A DNA stretch of 7,292 nt from an uncultured Eubacteriales bacterium (GTDB lineage: Bacteria; Bacillota; Clostridia; UBA1381). Position 1 is the first letter of the stretch. Every line of letters begins with the position of its first letter. The translations under genes were made by a program, and so were the position numbers. Below are positions 1 through 5,538 of this stretch, piece after piece. The stretch is taken from contig USPO01000073.1 in assembly GCA_900556575.1 (NCBI GenBank), positions 1 to 7,292 on the forward strand. Direction: 5' to 3'. A model generated the notes under the pieces. The model did no database searches and was not told the origin of the DNA. It worked only from the letters and a program-made list of their open reading frames with translations.

Positions 1-876
1 GAAAATATTCCTCCAAAAGGAGTGAGCTTCTCGGATTTTATTTGTATTTTTGCCAAACGCCGTGATATGCTTGTGATTATTATTATGCCTATTGTTGCGG
101 AAATGTCAATGGTCGGCATTATGCAAGTTTTTTTACAATACAGTGAATTAAAAAGTGAGCTTCTTTTGGCAACAGTCAGTGTTATGTTAGCAAATATTCT
201 TACTTATTATGTATTTATAAAAATAAACAAAGACGTAAAGATAGAAACAGAGAAAAATACAATTTGTCAAAAATATGAAAATGATAAACGATATGCGAAT
301 GATGTAGAAAGTTTATACAAAAAGACTTGCGGTATGCGCCATGACCTGCTGCTGCATTTTACAACCGTAAGAGGATTATTGCAAAATGATGTAAGCAAAG
401 CTGAACAGTATGTATCAACTGTTCTTCAAAATCAACTGGACACAATCAAAAACTTGGTTAAAACAGATAATGAAACCTTTGACGCTATTGTAAACGCTAA
501 AATAGCAGTATGCGATAAATTTGGTATACGAGTACAAACGCGGGTACAGAACGGTTCTCTTGATAAACTTGAATTAGATGAAATAGCCGTTATTTTCGGT
601 AATTTGTTTGATAACGCAATAGAAGCTTCTAAAAATTCCGAGAAGAAATATATTGAATTAGATGTTCAGAAACAGAATCAGTATTTATCAATATTTATGA
701 AAAATTCTATTGATAAATCCGTTTTGGATACTAATAAAGAGCTAAACACAACAAAATCCGATAAAGAATATCATGGTTACGGTATAAAAAATGTAAGAAG
801 CATTATAAAATCTCGCCATGGAATGATTGATTTCATTGAAGAAAACGGCTGCTTTTGTGTGGATATATATGTATAA
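1..876 (+). CDS. AgrC-like GHKL sensor histidine kinase, 5' partial
   Basis: Membrane sensor kinase that would phosphorylate a response regulator, most likely of the LytTR type usual for this family. The frame is open from base 1. The GTG at base 22 has a purine run too close to serve as a ribosome site, so the true start and N-terminal membrane helices probably lie off the window. Numbering from the base-22 codon, hydrophobic segments at about 17-36 and 48-67 look like the last two transmembrane helices. A coiled linker follows, then the phosphoacceptor region with MRHDLLLH (His107), the N-box NLFDNAIEA (194-202) and the G-box GYGIKNV (252-258) of the ATP-binding fold. This arrangement is that of the AgrC/HPK10 group. 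No response regulator is in the window; it may lie upstream. The next feature downstream with any sign of function in the same pathway is an agrB remnant. The family is sure; the ligand is unknown. Confidence 0.9.
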   Translation, partial: ENIPPKGVSFSDFICIFAKRRDMLVIIIMPIVAEMSMVGIMQVFLQYSELKSELLLATVSVMLANILTYYVFIKINKDVKIETEKNTICQKYENDKRYANDVESLYKKTCGMRHDLLLHFTTVRGLLQNDVSKAEQYVSTVLQNQLDTIKNLVKTDNETFDAIVNAKIAVCDKFGIRVQTRVQNGSLDKLELDEIAVIFGNLFDNAIEASKNSEKKYIELDVQKQNQYLSIFMKNSIDKSVLDTNKELNTTKSDKEYHGYGIKNVRSIIKSRHGMIDFIEENGCFCVDIYV

Positions 877-893
877 CATTGTTATACATATAT
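865..893. repeat. 13-bp perfect inverted repeat over the kinase stop codon
   Basis: Arms 865-877 (ATATATGTATAAC) and 881-893 (GTTATACATATAT) are perfect complements around a 3-base loop. The TAA stop of the kinase gene (874-876) lies inside the left arm. All but four of the 26 paired bases are A or T and no T-run follows immediately, so it is a poor intrinsic terminator. A transcript-end stabilising hairpin or a protein-binding palindrome are alternatives. Confidence 0.6.
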
Positions 894-989
894 GTTCCGG
901 CGCATTTCTATATTTTTTTAATTGTCTTTTATTAAAATTCTTATAAAAAATCAAAAAGCTGCATTTTATGCCTAAAAACTGACCATTCG

Positions 990-1021
990 TGCCAGCGCTT
1001 TCATTGACGCCGGCATTTTTT
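990..1021 (+). terminator. Rho-independent terminator downstream of the kinase
   Basis: Stem arms TGCCAGCG (990-997) and CGCCGGCA (1008-1015) pair with one A-C mismatch around a 10-base loop, and six T residues follow at 1016-1021. On the other strand the same mismatch becomes a G-U pair, but there the nearest T-run is about ten bases beyond the stem. It most simply ends the kinase transcript 114 bases after its stop codon. Confidence 0.6.
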
Positions 1022-1032
1022 AATGCTATAAT
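1004..1032 (+). promoter_or_regulatory. Candidate sigma-A promoter overlapping the terminator
   Basis: TTGACG (1004-1009) and TATAAT (1027-1032) are separated by exactly 17 bases. This differs at one position from the sigma-A consensus. The -35 lies in the loop and right arm of the terminator hairpin, and the spacer contains its T-run. Initiation would fall near 1039, giving a leader of about 215 bases before the agrB remnant. No translated frame with a ribosome site begins in that leader, so it could be a second distal promoter, a small RNA promoter, or chance. Confidence 0.4.
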
Positions 1033-1157
1033 TATATCAAGAAATATATAACAGGCATAAGGCTGATTCTTTTCATTACATACAAAAAGAGAAAACATAT
1101 TAAATCATACCCGCATTTAAACATCTTATGTGTGATTAGTACATGAATTTCGAGAAA

Positions 1158-1195
1158 TTGCGTCAATTGTCACACTATTTGCGTCAGCTGTCACA
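1158..1195. promoter_or_regulatory. Tandem 17-mer direct repeat, probable activator site (LytTR-like geometry)
   Basis: TTGCGTCAATTGTCACA (1158-1174) and TTGCGTCAGCTGTCACA (1179-1195) agree at 15 of 17 positions and are separated by CTAT, giving a 21-bp pitch (two helical turns). Each unit also contains GTCA twice, 7 bp apart. The second copy ends 6 bp before the -35 box of the promoter at 1202. Two direct half-sites with about two turns of pitch next to -35 is the arrangement known for AgrA/LytTR regulators. Read on the minus strand, the cores ACAATTGAC and ACAGCTGAC each match 6 of 9 positions of the AgrA half-site ACAGTTAAG. The geometry is seen; the binding protein is inferred. Repeats of this kind also occur at transposon ends, which is the main alternative. 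Confidence 0.55.
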
Positions 1196-1201
1196 TACGG
1201 G

Positions 1202-1230
1202 TTGAAAAAGTTTTGCATTCGTATTATAAT
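1202..1230 (+). promoter_or_regulatory. Sigma-A promoter of the agrB remnant and probably the secreted-protein genes
   Basis: TTGAAA (1202-1207), a 17-base spacer, and a perfect TATAAT (1225-1230). Initiation would fall near 1237, just before the GAAAGGAG ribosome site at 1241-1248. The tandem 17-mer repeat sits directly upstream. No terminator is seen between here and 2616, so the transcript may cover the agrB remnant and both small secreted-protein genes. Confidence 0.75.
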
Positions 1231-1254
1231 CAAATCAATAGAAAGGAGATAAAA

Positions 1255-1465
1255 ATGTATAGGTTGGCAAACACCATTATAGATTGCTACATAAAAAAAA
1301 TGGTAAATATATTTTTACGGGGTTAAGCTGATAATTGCCGATGTGATAAATTATGTAATAATTATTTCGCTTGGGATTGTATTTAACAGACTTATTGATA
1401 GTATTGCATTTCTGATTACATTGTGCGGATTAAGACAATTGTATATCAAGGATTTTGAAAAATAA
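1255..1465 (+). pseudogene. agrB: agrB remnant (Agr autoinducer-processing protease), broken
   Basis: Intact AgrB is a membrane cysteine protease of roughly 190-210 residues that trims and cyclises the AgrD peptide. Here an ATG with a strong ribosome site opens MYRLANTIIDCYIKK, typical of an AgrB N-terminus, but that frame ends at a TAA at 1324-1326 after 23 residues. The +1 frame then reads IYFYGVKLIIADVIN, a hydrophobic helix and IAFLITLCGLRQ, matching the next part of AgrB, before leaving the family and stopping at 1463-1465. About ten residues are missing between the two parts. Dropping one T from the run 1312-1316 would rejoin the frames; a TAA at 1304-1306 blocks an earlier shift. The fragment ends just where the family has the GGxHA segment and the downstream cysteine (His77 and Cys84 in S. 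aureus AgrB), so both catalytic residues are lost. No agrD is visible nearby. Homology is by recognition, not a search. Confidence 0.75.
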
Positions 1466-1498
1466 ATGCCAAAATTAGAATAAGAAAGGACGATTATT

Positions 1499-2026
1499 AT
1501 GAAAAAGTTTAAGAAGATTATCTCGTTGGGGGTGGCTGCAATGGCAGCCGTATTGGCTATGAGTATTAGTGCATTTGCTGCGTATAATGTACCTGAAAAT
1601 GATGATGGTATTAGTACCTATGTAACATACTTAGGGGCACCAACCGTAATATGGGATTTATCGAATGGCAAATTTGATGATACTATGAATGGGATATCCT
1701 CAAATAAAGGCAGGGGCTATTCTGATAGATACTATAGAACAACATCAAGCAAAAGATGTTATTTGGATGTATCTGAAGTAGATACTAACGGAGAAACAGG
1801 TACTGTAACATTTACGGTAAAGGATAAGAATAATGGTGAAACTATGAGAGATTCTTCCGGTGCAAAAATGATTTATACATTTACATCAGATAGCAATGGA
1901 AGTTTAGAATCAGAGCCTGCCAAACGCCTTATTTTTAGTACAGTATCCGATTTTTATTTTGAAATTGCCACATCAAATCCTAAAACAATAAAGTGTTATG
2001 GATATTATACGGTAACGGCATATTAA
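1499..2026 (+). CDS. Small secreted protein, paralogue 1 of a local family
   Basis: A 175-residue exported protein of unknown function. The start follows AGAAAGGA (1483-1490) by 8 bases. Residues 1-28 form a classical Sec signal peptide: a KKFKK basic start, a hydrophobic core, and cleavage predicted at or near SAFA-A. The mature chain of about 147 residues begins with an acidic Pro/Asn/Asp stretch, then VTYLGAP, and its second half is rich in alternating polar and hydrophobic residues (TGTVTFTVKD, KMIYTFTSD, YGYYTVTAY) that suggest a beta-sandwich. It has no cell-wall sorting motif, SLH domain or visible catalytic motif. It starts 33 bases after the agrB remnant and ends 26 bases before its paralogue, so the three are likely co-transcribed from the promoter at 1202. 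It could be an extracellular binding protein, but that is a guess. Confidence 0.85.
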   Translation: MKKFKKIISLGVAAMAAVLAMSISAFAAYNVPENDDGISTYVTYLGAPTVIWDLSNGKFDDTMNGISSNKGRGYSDRYYRTTSSKRCYLDVSEVDTNGETGTVTFTVKDKNNGETMRDSSGAKMIYTFTSDSNGSLESEPAKRLIFSTVSDFYFEIATSNPKTIKCYGYYTVTAY

Positions 2027-2052
2027 TTATTGAAGGGAAGGATTGAATTGCT

Positions 2053-2616
2053 ATGAAAAAGTTTAAGAAAAATATCGCATTAGGTTTGGCTGCAATGGTG
2101 GCTGTATCTGTTATGAGTATGACGGCTTTTGCTGCTGATAATTGCATGACATCGGTAACATATTTACCGGCAATATCGGAAGTAGATACATCACAGGCAT
2201 CATTAGAGACACCGGTAAGATATATTGATGAAAAAACAGGTACCATAGTTACAATATATGATTCTAATATAACTGTGGAGTTTCCTGAAACTATGCCATA
2301 TAGCTCAAATTCGGTGGTCATAGACGGGAGAATCTATGTAAAAAAAGCTGATGCAGAAAGAGTGGGAGGTGCAACAGATTCTTTTAAAGCTACAAAGAAC
2401 GGTACTGTGTACTTTACATTATCTGATTTCCAATACTCGGAATATAATGTTAGTTTAAACAAAGAAGGAGTCACTAATTCACCCTTGGTTGTTTTGGAAA
2501 ATAAACCCGCAGATGTACCTGTAGCTTTGAAGGGTGTAAAAAATGATATTCGTTATGAGTTTCGAGTAAGTTCATGGTTAGGTGCTGGCGGAGCTGCATA
2601 CGAAGCAACTATGTAA
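2053..2616 (+). CDS. Small secreted protein, paralogue 2 of a local family
   Basis: A 187-residue exported protein of unknown function. A purine-rich ribosome site (2033-2042) lies 10 bases before the ATG. The signal peptide (about residues 1-28, cleavage near TAFA-A) shares MKKFKK, GLAAM and MSM with the upstream gene at both protein and DNA level, and the mature chain again has VTYL near its start. The two therefore look like duplicates that diverged strongly downstream. The body is predicted beta-rich (TGTIVTIYDS, NGTVYFTLSDF, IRYEFRVSSW) and ends in a Gly/Ala-rich tail. One cysteine (about residue 31) sits just after the cleavage site, where it could pair intermolecularly; the context is not a lipobox. 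It probably shares a transcript with the gene 26 bases upstream. No convincing terminator follows. Confidence 0.85.
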   Translation: MKKFKKNIALGLAAMVAVSVMSMTAFAADNCMTSVTYLPAISEVDTSQASLETPVRYIDEKTGTIVTIYDSNITVEFPETMPYSSNSVVIDGRIYVKKADAERVGGATDSFKATKNGTVYFTLSDFQYSEYNVSLNKEGVTNSPLVVLENKPADVPVALKGVKNDIRYEFRVSSWLGAGGAAYEATM

Positions 2617-2670
2617 TTATTATATTTCAGATGTTTATGGGCATGGTTATATAAATTAAGGCACTTAGGA

Positions 2671-2709
2671 TTGATTATCATACAGTATTTCTCTTACTAT
2701 AAGTATAGT
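2671..2709 (+). promoter_or_regulatory. Weak candidate promoter upstream of the truncated paralogue
   Basis: Two overlapping readings are possible: TTGATT (2671-2676) with TACTAT (2695-2700) at 18-base spacing, or TTATCA (2675-2680) with TATAAG (2698-2703) at 17. A short inverted repeat, ACTATA-AG-TATAGT (2696-2709), covers the -10 and might bind a repressor. In such AT-rich DNA the match may be chance. Confidence 0.3.
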
Positions 2710-2796
2710 TGGTTTTCCTTGATTTGTAAAGTGCTTATGTGAGAATTTTGTCATTTTTGAAAAATAAGCGTTGGAAAGAAGAAAGGACATATAATT

Positions 2797-2883
2797 ATGA
2801 AACTTACAAGAATTAAGAATGCAATCGCATTGGGTTTGGCTGCAATGGCAGCAGTATCGGCTATGAGTATTAGTGCAGATTGA
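2797..2883 (+). pseudogene. Truncated third paralogue: signal peptide with no mature protein
   Basis: A GAAAGGA ribosome site (2781-2787) and ATG open a 28-residue frame containing AIALGLAAMAAVSAMSISA, nearly the same core as the signal peptides at 1499 and 2053, then D and a TGA at 2881-2883. In the intact copies the same position continues to FAA and a mature chain of roughly 150 residues. The leader is also shared with the 1499 gene: both have GAAAGGAC followed by an AT-rich stretch ending in ATTATGAAA. This points to duplication of leader plus signal peptide, followed by deletion or frameshift. A short frame downstream (ASETLPSNVEEL, stop at 2922) may be residual mature sequence. The alternative, that this is a genuine released signal-peptide fragment with a signalling role, has no further support. 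Confidence 0.65.
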
Positions 2884-3056
2884 GAGCTTCAGAAACTCTT
2901 CCAAGTAATGTAGAAGAGTTATAATTATCTTTTTACTAAGCAAGCAATGTTTTGTGTTGAAGAAAACAATAACAATACGAGCTTGACAAGCGGTGCATAT
3001 TTTAAAAATGTGAGATTTAACAATTCTAAACTTGTATCTCGGAGAGGAGAATTCTT

Positions 3057-3788
3057 ATGAAGAAAATACTTTCGGTTATAGCTGCTTTATCGTTGCTTTT
3101 GGCAATGACCGTCACTGCAAATGCATCGGAATCATTCAGCGATATAAAAGGTCACTGGGCGGAAAGCACAATAGTAAAGTGGCAGGATAAGGGCATTGTA
3201 TCGGGATATCCTGACGGAACGTTTAAACCAAATAATCCCGTAACGCGAGCGGAGCTTGCAAAAATACTTACGACGGCGTTTGATTTGGAGAACACAAATG
3301 AAAATAAGCTGATTGAAAATCCATACAGCGATGTAGATACAAGCGAGTGGTATTGGAGATATATACAATGCGCTAACATATATATGCCGATATATAAGCT
3401 GCCCGTGTCGTATGAAACCAATGTACCATATGCCGAGAATGAGGAGATGGATAAAGGCGGATTCTTGCCGAATGTCGATGCAATACGCATGCACGTAGCG
3501 GAAGCGCTTGTTGAATTAAAAAAAGAGCGGGAGAATATAAATCCCGAACTACCCGATATAAACGCGATACAGGAGTCATTATTAAAAATATTCAAGGATT
3601 CTGACTATGAGGAATTATTTGCTATGCACGGCAGTGTGCCGCGTAATGTGCGCAGAATGTTTGAATATACATGGCTTGCGAATGAATTGGTAATAATGAA
3701 AGGCGACGCAGATGGATATTTTCTTCCTTACAACAGAGTTACCCGTGCGGAGTTGCTGACTATGATTGATAGGATAATCGGTGAATAG
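3057..3788 (+). CDS. SLH-domain surface protein, SLH domains only (243 residues)
   Basis: An exported protein predicted to bind the cell wall non-covalently through S-layer homology domains, which in Firmicutes recognise pyruvylated secondary cell-wall polysaccharide. GGAGAGGAG (3041-3049) precedes the ATG. The signal peptide spans about residues 1-23 (cleavage near ANA-S). SLH1 (about 27-75) is textbook: FSDIKGHWAE, GIVSGYPDGTFKPN and VTRAE (62-66). SLH2 (about 90-155) is stretched and degenerate: it keeps SDVDTSEW but has DAIRM where TRAE is expected. SLH3 (about 178-243) has FKDSD and VTRAE (228-232). There is no other domain, so it could be a wall-occupying spacer or an adaptor. GC is clearly higher than in the next gene: 52 of 120 bases in 3121-3180 plus 3241-3300, against 33 of 120 in 4021-4080 plus 4201-4260. 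This suggests a different origin or expression level. A strong terminator follows. Confidence 0.88.
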   Translation: MKKILSVIAALSLLLAMTVTANASESFSDIKGHWAESTIVKWQDKGIVSGYPDGTFKPNNPVTRAELAKILTTAFDLENTNENKLIENPYSDVDTSEWYWRYIQCANIYMPIYKLPVSYETNVPYAENEEMDKGGFLPNVDAIRMHVAEALVELKKERENINPELPDINAIQESLLKIFKDSDYEELFAMHGSVPRNVRRMFEYTWLANELVIMKGDADGYFLPYNRVTRAELLTMIDRIIGE

Positions 3789-3793
3789 TTGAT

Positions 3794-3833
3794 AAGCACT
3801 CAACCTTCATCACCGAAGACTGAGTGCTTTTTT
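3794..3833 (+). terminator. Rho-independent terminator after the first SLH gene
   Basis: AAGCACTCA (3794-3802) pairs perfectly with TGAGTGCTT (3821-3829), and the loop holds a second 4-bp stem (CTTC/GAAG). The T-run continues to 3833. It begins 6 bases after the SLH gene stop, so that gene is probably a transcription unit separate from the next SLH gene. Confidence 0.88.
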
Positions 3834-3847
3834 GTATATGCGAAAAG

Positions 3848-3873
3848 GTGCTGTCGCATAAATGCGACAGCAC
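3848..3873. repeat. 11-bp perfect hairpin in the leader of the second SLH gene
   Basis: GTGCTGTCGCA (3848-3858) and TGCGACAGCAC (3863-3873) are perfect complements around a TAAA loop. The plus strand has no T-run after it, and the AAGGAG ribosome site of the next gene starts only 8 bases downstream. On the minus strand the hairpin is followed by CTTTTTC, so in form it is a minus-strand terminator, yet no minus-strand gene is seen to its right until clpC. It may be a leader stem affecting translation or mRNA stability, a relic terminator, or a small dispersed repeat. Confidence 0.6.
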
Positions 3874-3893
3874 AGATTATAAGGAGCTAAAAA

Positions 3894-5396
3894 ATGAAAA
3901 AATATAAGTTTTTGCAAGTCCATGTACTGTTAATATTATCTATCATTTTTACCTCATTTCTATATTTTGTAAACACAAAAAATGTAGACGCACATTGGTC
4001 TGATACGGAAATGAACGTTTTGGTTGAAAACAACATTTTAAATGGATATGGTAATGGGGATTTATCGCCTGACAGAAAAGTTACACGAGCGGAATATGCA
4101 AAAATGTTTGTTGAATTAACAGGCTTAGATAATTTTGTGACAGATAATATCGGCGGATTTACTGACGTATCAGCCAATCATTGGGCATATAATTATATAA
4201 ATATAATTAAGGATATTATTCCAAATGATAGTATGAATTTTTTTCCTGATGAAGAATTAAAAAGAATAGATATGGTATATACTCTTTCTTATTTTTTGAA
4301 TGATATAAATTCGGCAAACAATTTTAGCCGAAACCCTTCATTTACTGATACAGGAGCATTGTCCAATATACAAAAAATATGCTTAAACTATGCCGTTGAT
4401 AACGAATATATCAATGGTTATCCGGACAATGAGTTTAAACCGAATAGTGGCTTGACCAGAGCTGAGGCTGCAACATTTTTATACAAGGTTTTTTTCAGAA
4501 AAAATAATGATATGACTTCCCATATCAAATATATAGATAAAAAAACGGCATCAATGAATATAGCTCTCAGTCATGAATTAACAGGAACAAGTCTAAAAGT
4601 ATATAATACTGTAAAAGACGAGCATGACGGACTTATTTTAACAGAGAACATTGATTATCCGCTGAATATCTTATTCAGTAATTTTACCGGAGTAGATGGC
4701 GAATTTATGTTAAAAGTATTTTATGACTACAAAGAAATTGATTTTAAGGTGGCAAATGAATTTGTTAGCGAGTATGTATTTGATTTAAGTTCTCCTTCAA
4801 CAATAGTAATGCCGTTATTCTTAAGTGATGAAATTCGGCTTGATGATTATTCACATAAGTTGACAGTGGTTGTATTTGCGGGAACAAATCAGTATGCGTG
4901 TGATTATGAAACCGTAACAAACTCATACGGTCAATGCTTGGACTATGAAATAAGAAGGTCGCAGACTCCTTCAAACAATTATATGGCGCAAGATTACTTG
5001 ATTGACTCTAACTCAATCAGTGATATAAATTTTTCGGGATTTGTCATAAATGATGATATTGACAATGCAGCTTCCGTAAAAAAGCCTCCTACGGGAATAA
5101 ACGCGACTCCGGGAGAAAAAATAGATTTGAATCTCCTTATGGGAAACGTTGATGATTTTAGTGAATATGCTGCTATTGTATTTATGGATTGGGAGGCAGT
5201 TGATATTAATGGTTCATCCCCGTTGCTATTAAAAACACAAGGTTTGTCACAACAAAATTTTACGCTTAAAGCACCGGAAACCCCGGGGAAATATGAAATA
5301 TGCGGAATACTTATTTCTAATCCATTTAATAATATTCCCAGGTCATCATTTTACTATACTGAATATGCATATAGATTTACACTTTTAGTTGAATAA
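3894..5396 (+). CDS. SLH-domain surface protein with an uncharacterised C-terminal region (500 residues)
   Basis: An exported cell-surface protein anchored by three N-terminal SLH domains. AAGGAG (3881-3886) sits 7 bases before the ATG. The N-terminal hydrophobic segment (about 5-27) is a signal peptide, with possible cleavage at VDA-H near residue 33, right at the start of SLH1. SLH1 is about 33-78 (HWSDTEMN, LNGYGNGDLSPD, VTRAE 63-67). SLH2 is about 89-137 (FTDVSANHWAYN, with KRID replacing TRAE). SLH3 is about 149-200 (FTDTGALS, INGYPDNEFKPN, LTRAE 187-191). Residues 205-500 match no family I recognise. They are polar and beta-rich, with three cysteines (336, 348, 470), a PPTGINATPGEKIDL stretch near 398-412 and a final PETPGKYEICGI segment resembling the last strands of an immunoglobulin-like fold. 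No catalytic motif is visible. This region may be a ligand-binding or structural module. The next gene follows after 142 bases in which I see no clear terminator or promoter. Confidence 0.88.
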   Translation: MKKYKFLQVHVLLILSIIFTSFLYFVNTKNVDAHWSDTEMNVLVENNILNGYGNGDLSPDRKVTRAEYAKMFVELTGLDNFVTDNIGGFTDVSANHWAYNYINIIKDIIPNDSMNFFPDEELKRIDMVYTLSYFLNDINSANNFSRNPSFTDTGALSNIQKICLNYAVDNEYINGYPDNEFKPNSGLTRAEAATFLYKVFFRKNNDMTSHIKYIDKKTASMNIALSHELTGTSLKVYNTVKDEHDGLILTENIDYPLNILFSNFTGVDGEFMLKVFYDYKEIDFKVANEFVSEYVFDLSSPSTIVMPLFLSDEIRLDDYSHKLTVVVFAGTNQYACDYETVTNSYGQCLDYEIRRSQTPSNNYMAQDYLIDSNSISDINFSGFVINDDIDNAASVKKPPTGINATPGEKIDLNLLMGNVDDFSEYAAIVFMDWEAVDINGSSPLLLKTQGLSQQNFTLKAPETPGKYEICGILISNPFNNIPRSSFYYTEYAYRFTLLVE

Positions 5397-5538
5397 TAAG
5401 TATTATATGATATTTATCAGTCATATGGATATGCATCGTTATATGTAGAACTTAAATAATATTAGTGATAAGTAAGATATTCAATAATAATTTTTATATT
5501 TTGAATGTGGTTATAAAAAGTAGAATGGAGATGGTGTT

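Larger units (their letters stand above)
877..1254. other. Non-coding regulatory interval between the kinase and the agrB remnant
   Basis: No convincing gene is present. The interval holds the AT inverted repeat, a hairpin terminator (990-1021), a promoter-like sequence (1004-1032), a tandem 17-mer repeat (1158-1195) and a near-consensus promoter (1202-1230). A small inverted repeat, AATTTC-GA-GAAATT (1146-1159), abuts the tandem repeat. Bases 1033-1145 show no feature I can name; if the 1004 promoter is active they would be an untranslated leader. A minus-strand frame at 742-1098 overlaps the kinase and has no supporting signals. Confidence 0.6.
2617..3056. other. Interval with a truncated third paralogue and weak promoter-like signals
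   Basis: This 440-base interval contains only one recognisable gene fragment (2797-2883). After it, short open stretches persist in two other frames: ASETLPSNVEEL up to a stop at 2922-2924, then a frame from 2914 containing SGAYFKNVRFNNSKL that closes at 3058-3060. These could be the decayed body of the same gene, broken by two frameshifts, but I cannot align them to the intact copies. TTGACA (2983-2988) resembles a -35 box for the SLH gene at 3057, yet no good -10 lies 16-18 bases downstream. Confidence 0.5.

Noticed and set aside
742..1098. Minus-strand 118-codon frame
   Set aside because: It runs antisense to the kinase 3' end and through the terminator, with no ribosome site or recognisable protein.
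1143..1205. A 20-residue frame with an in-frame heptad repeat (LRQLSHY, LRQLSHT)
   Set aside because: The repeat simply reflects the 21-bp DNA repeat. There is no ribosome site before the ATG, and the frame runs into the promoter.
1293..1324. Programmed frameshift at the A8 run as a way to express agrB
   Set aside because: A -1 shift leads to a TGA at 1329-1331 without AgrB sequence, and a +1 shift at the A-run hits TAA at 1304. Even a +1 shift at the later T-run would leave the protein without its catalytic residues.
1980..2321. Minus-strand frame opposite the secreted-protein pair
   Set aside because: It overlaps the end of one and half of another convincing signal-peptide gene and has no supporting signal.
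2947..3060. A 37-codon frame whose TGA overlaps the SLH ATG (ATGA)
   Set aside because: There is no ribosome site before its ATG and no recognisable product. It is kept only as possible debris of the third paralogue.
3132..3803. Four minus-strand frames opposite the first SLH gene
   Set aside because: All are shadows of a well-supported SLH gene, without ribosome sites or domains of their own.
3794..3873. Two adjacent hairpins as a CRISPR-like or riboswitch structure
   Set aside because: The two stems are unrelated in sequence. The first is an ordinary terminator, and no repeated unit or conserved aptamer is recognisable.
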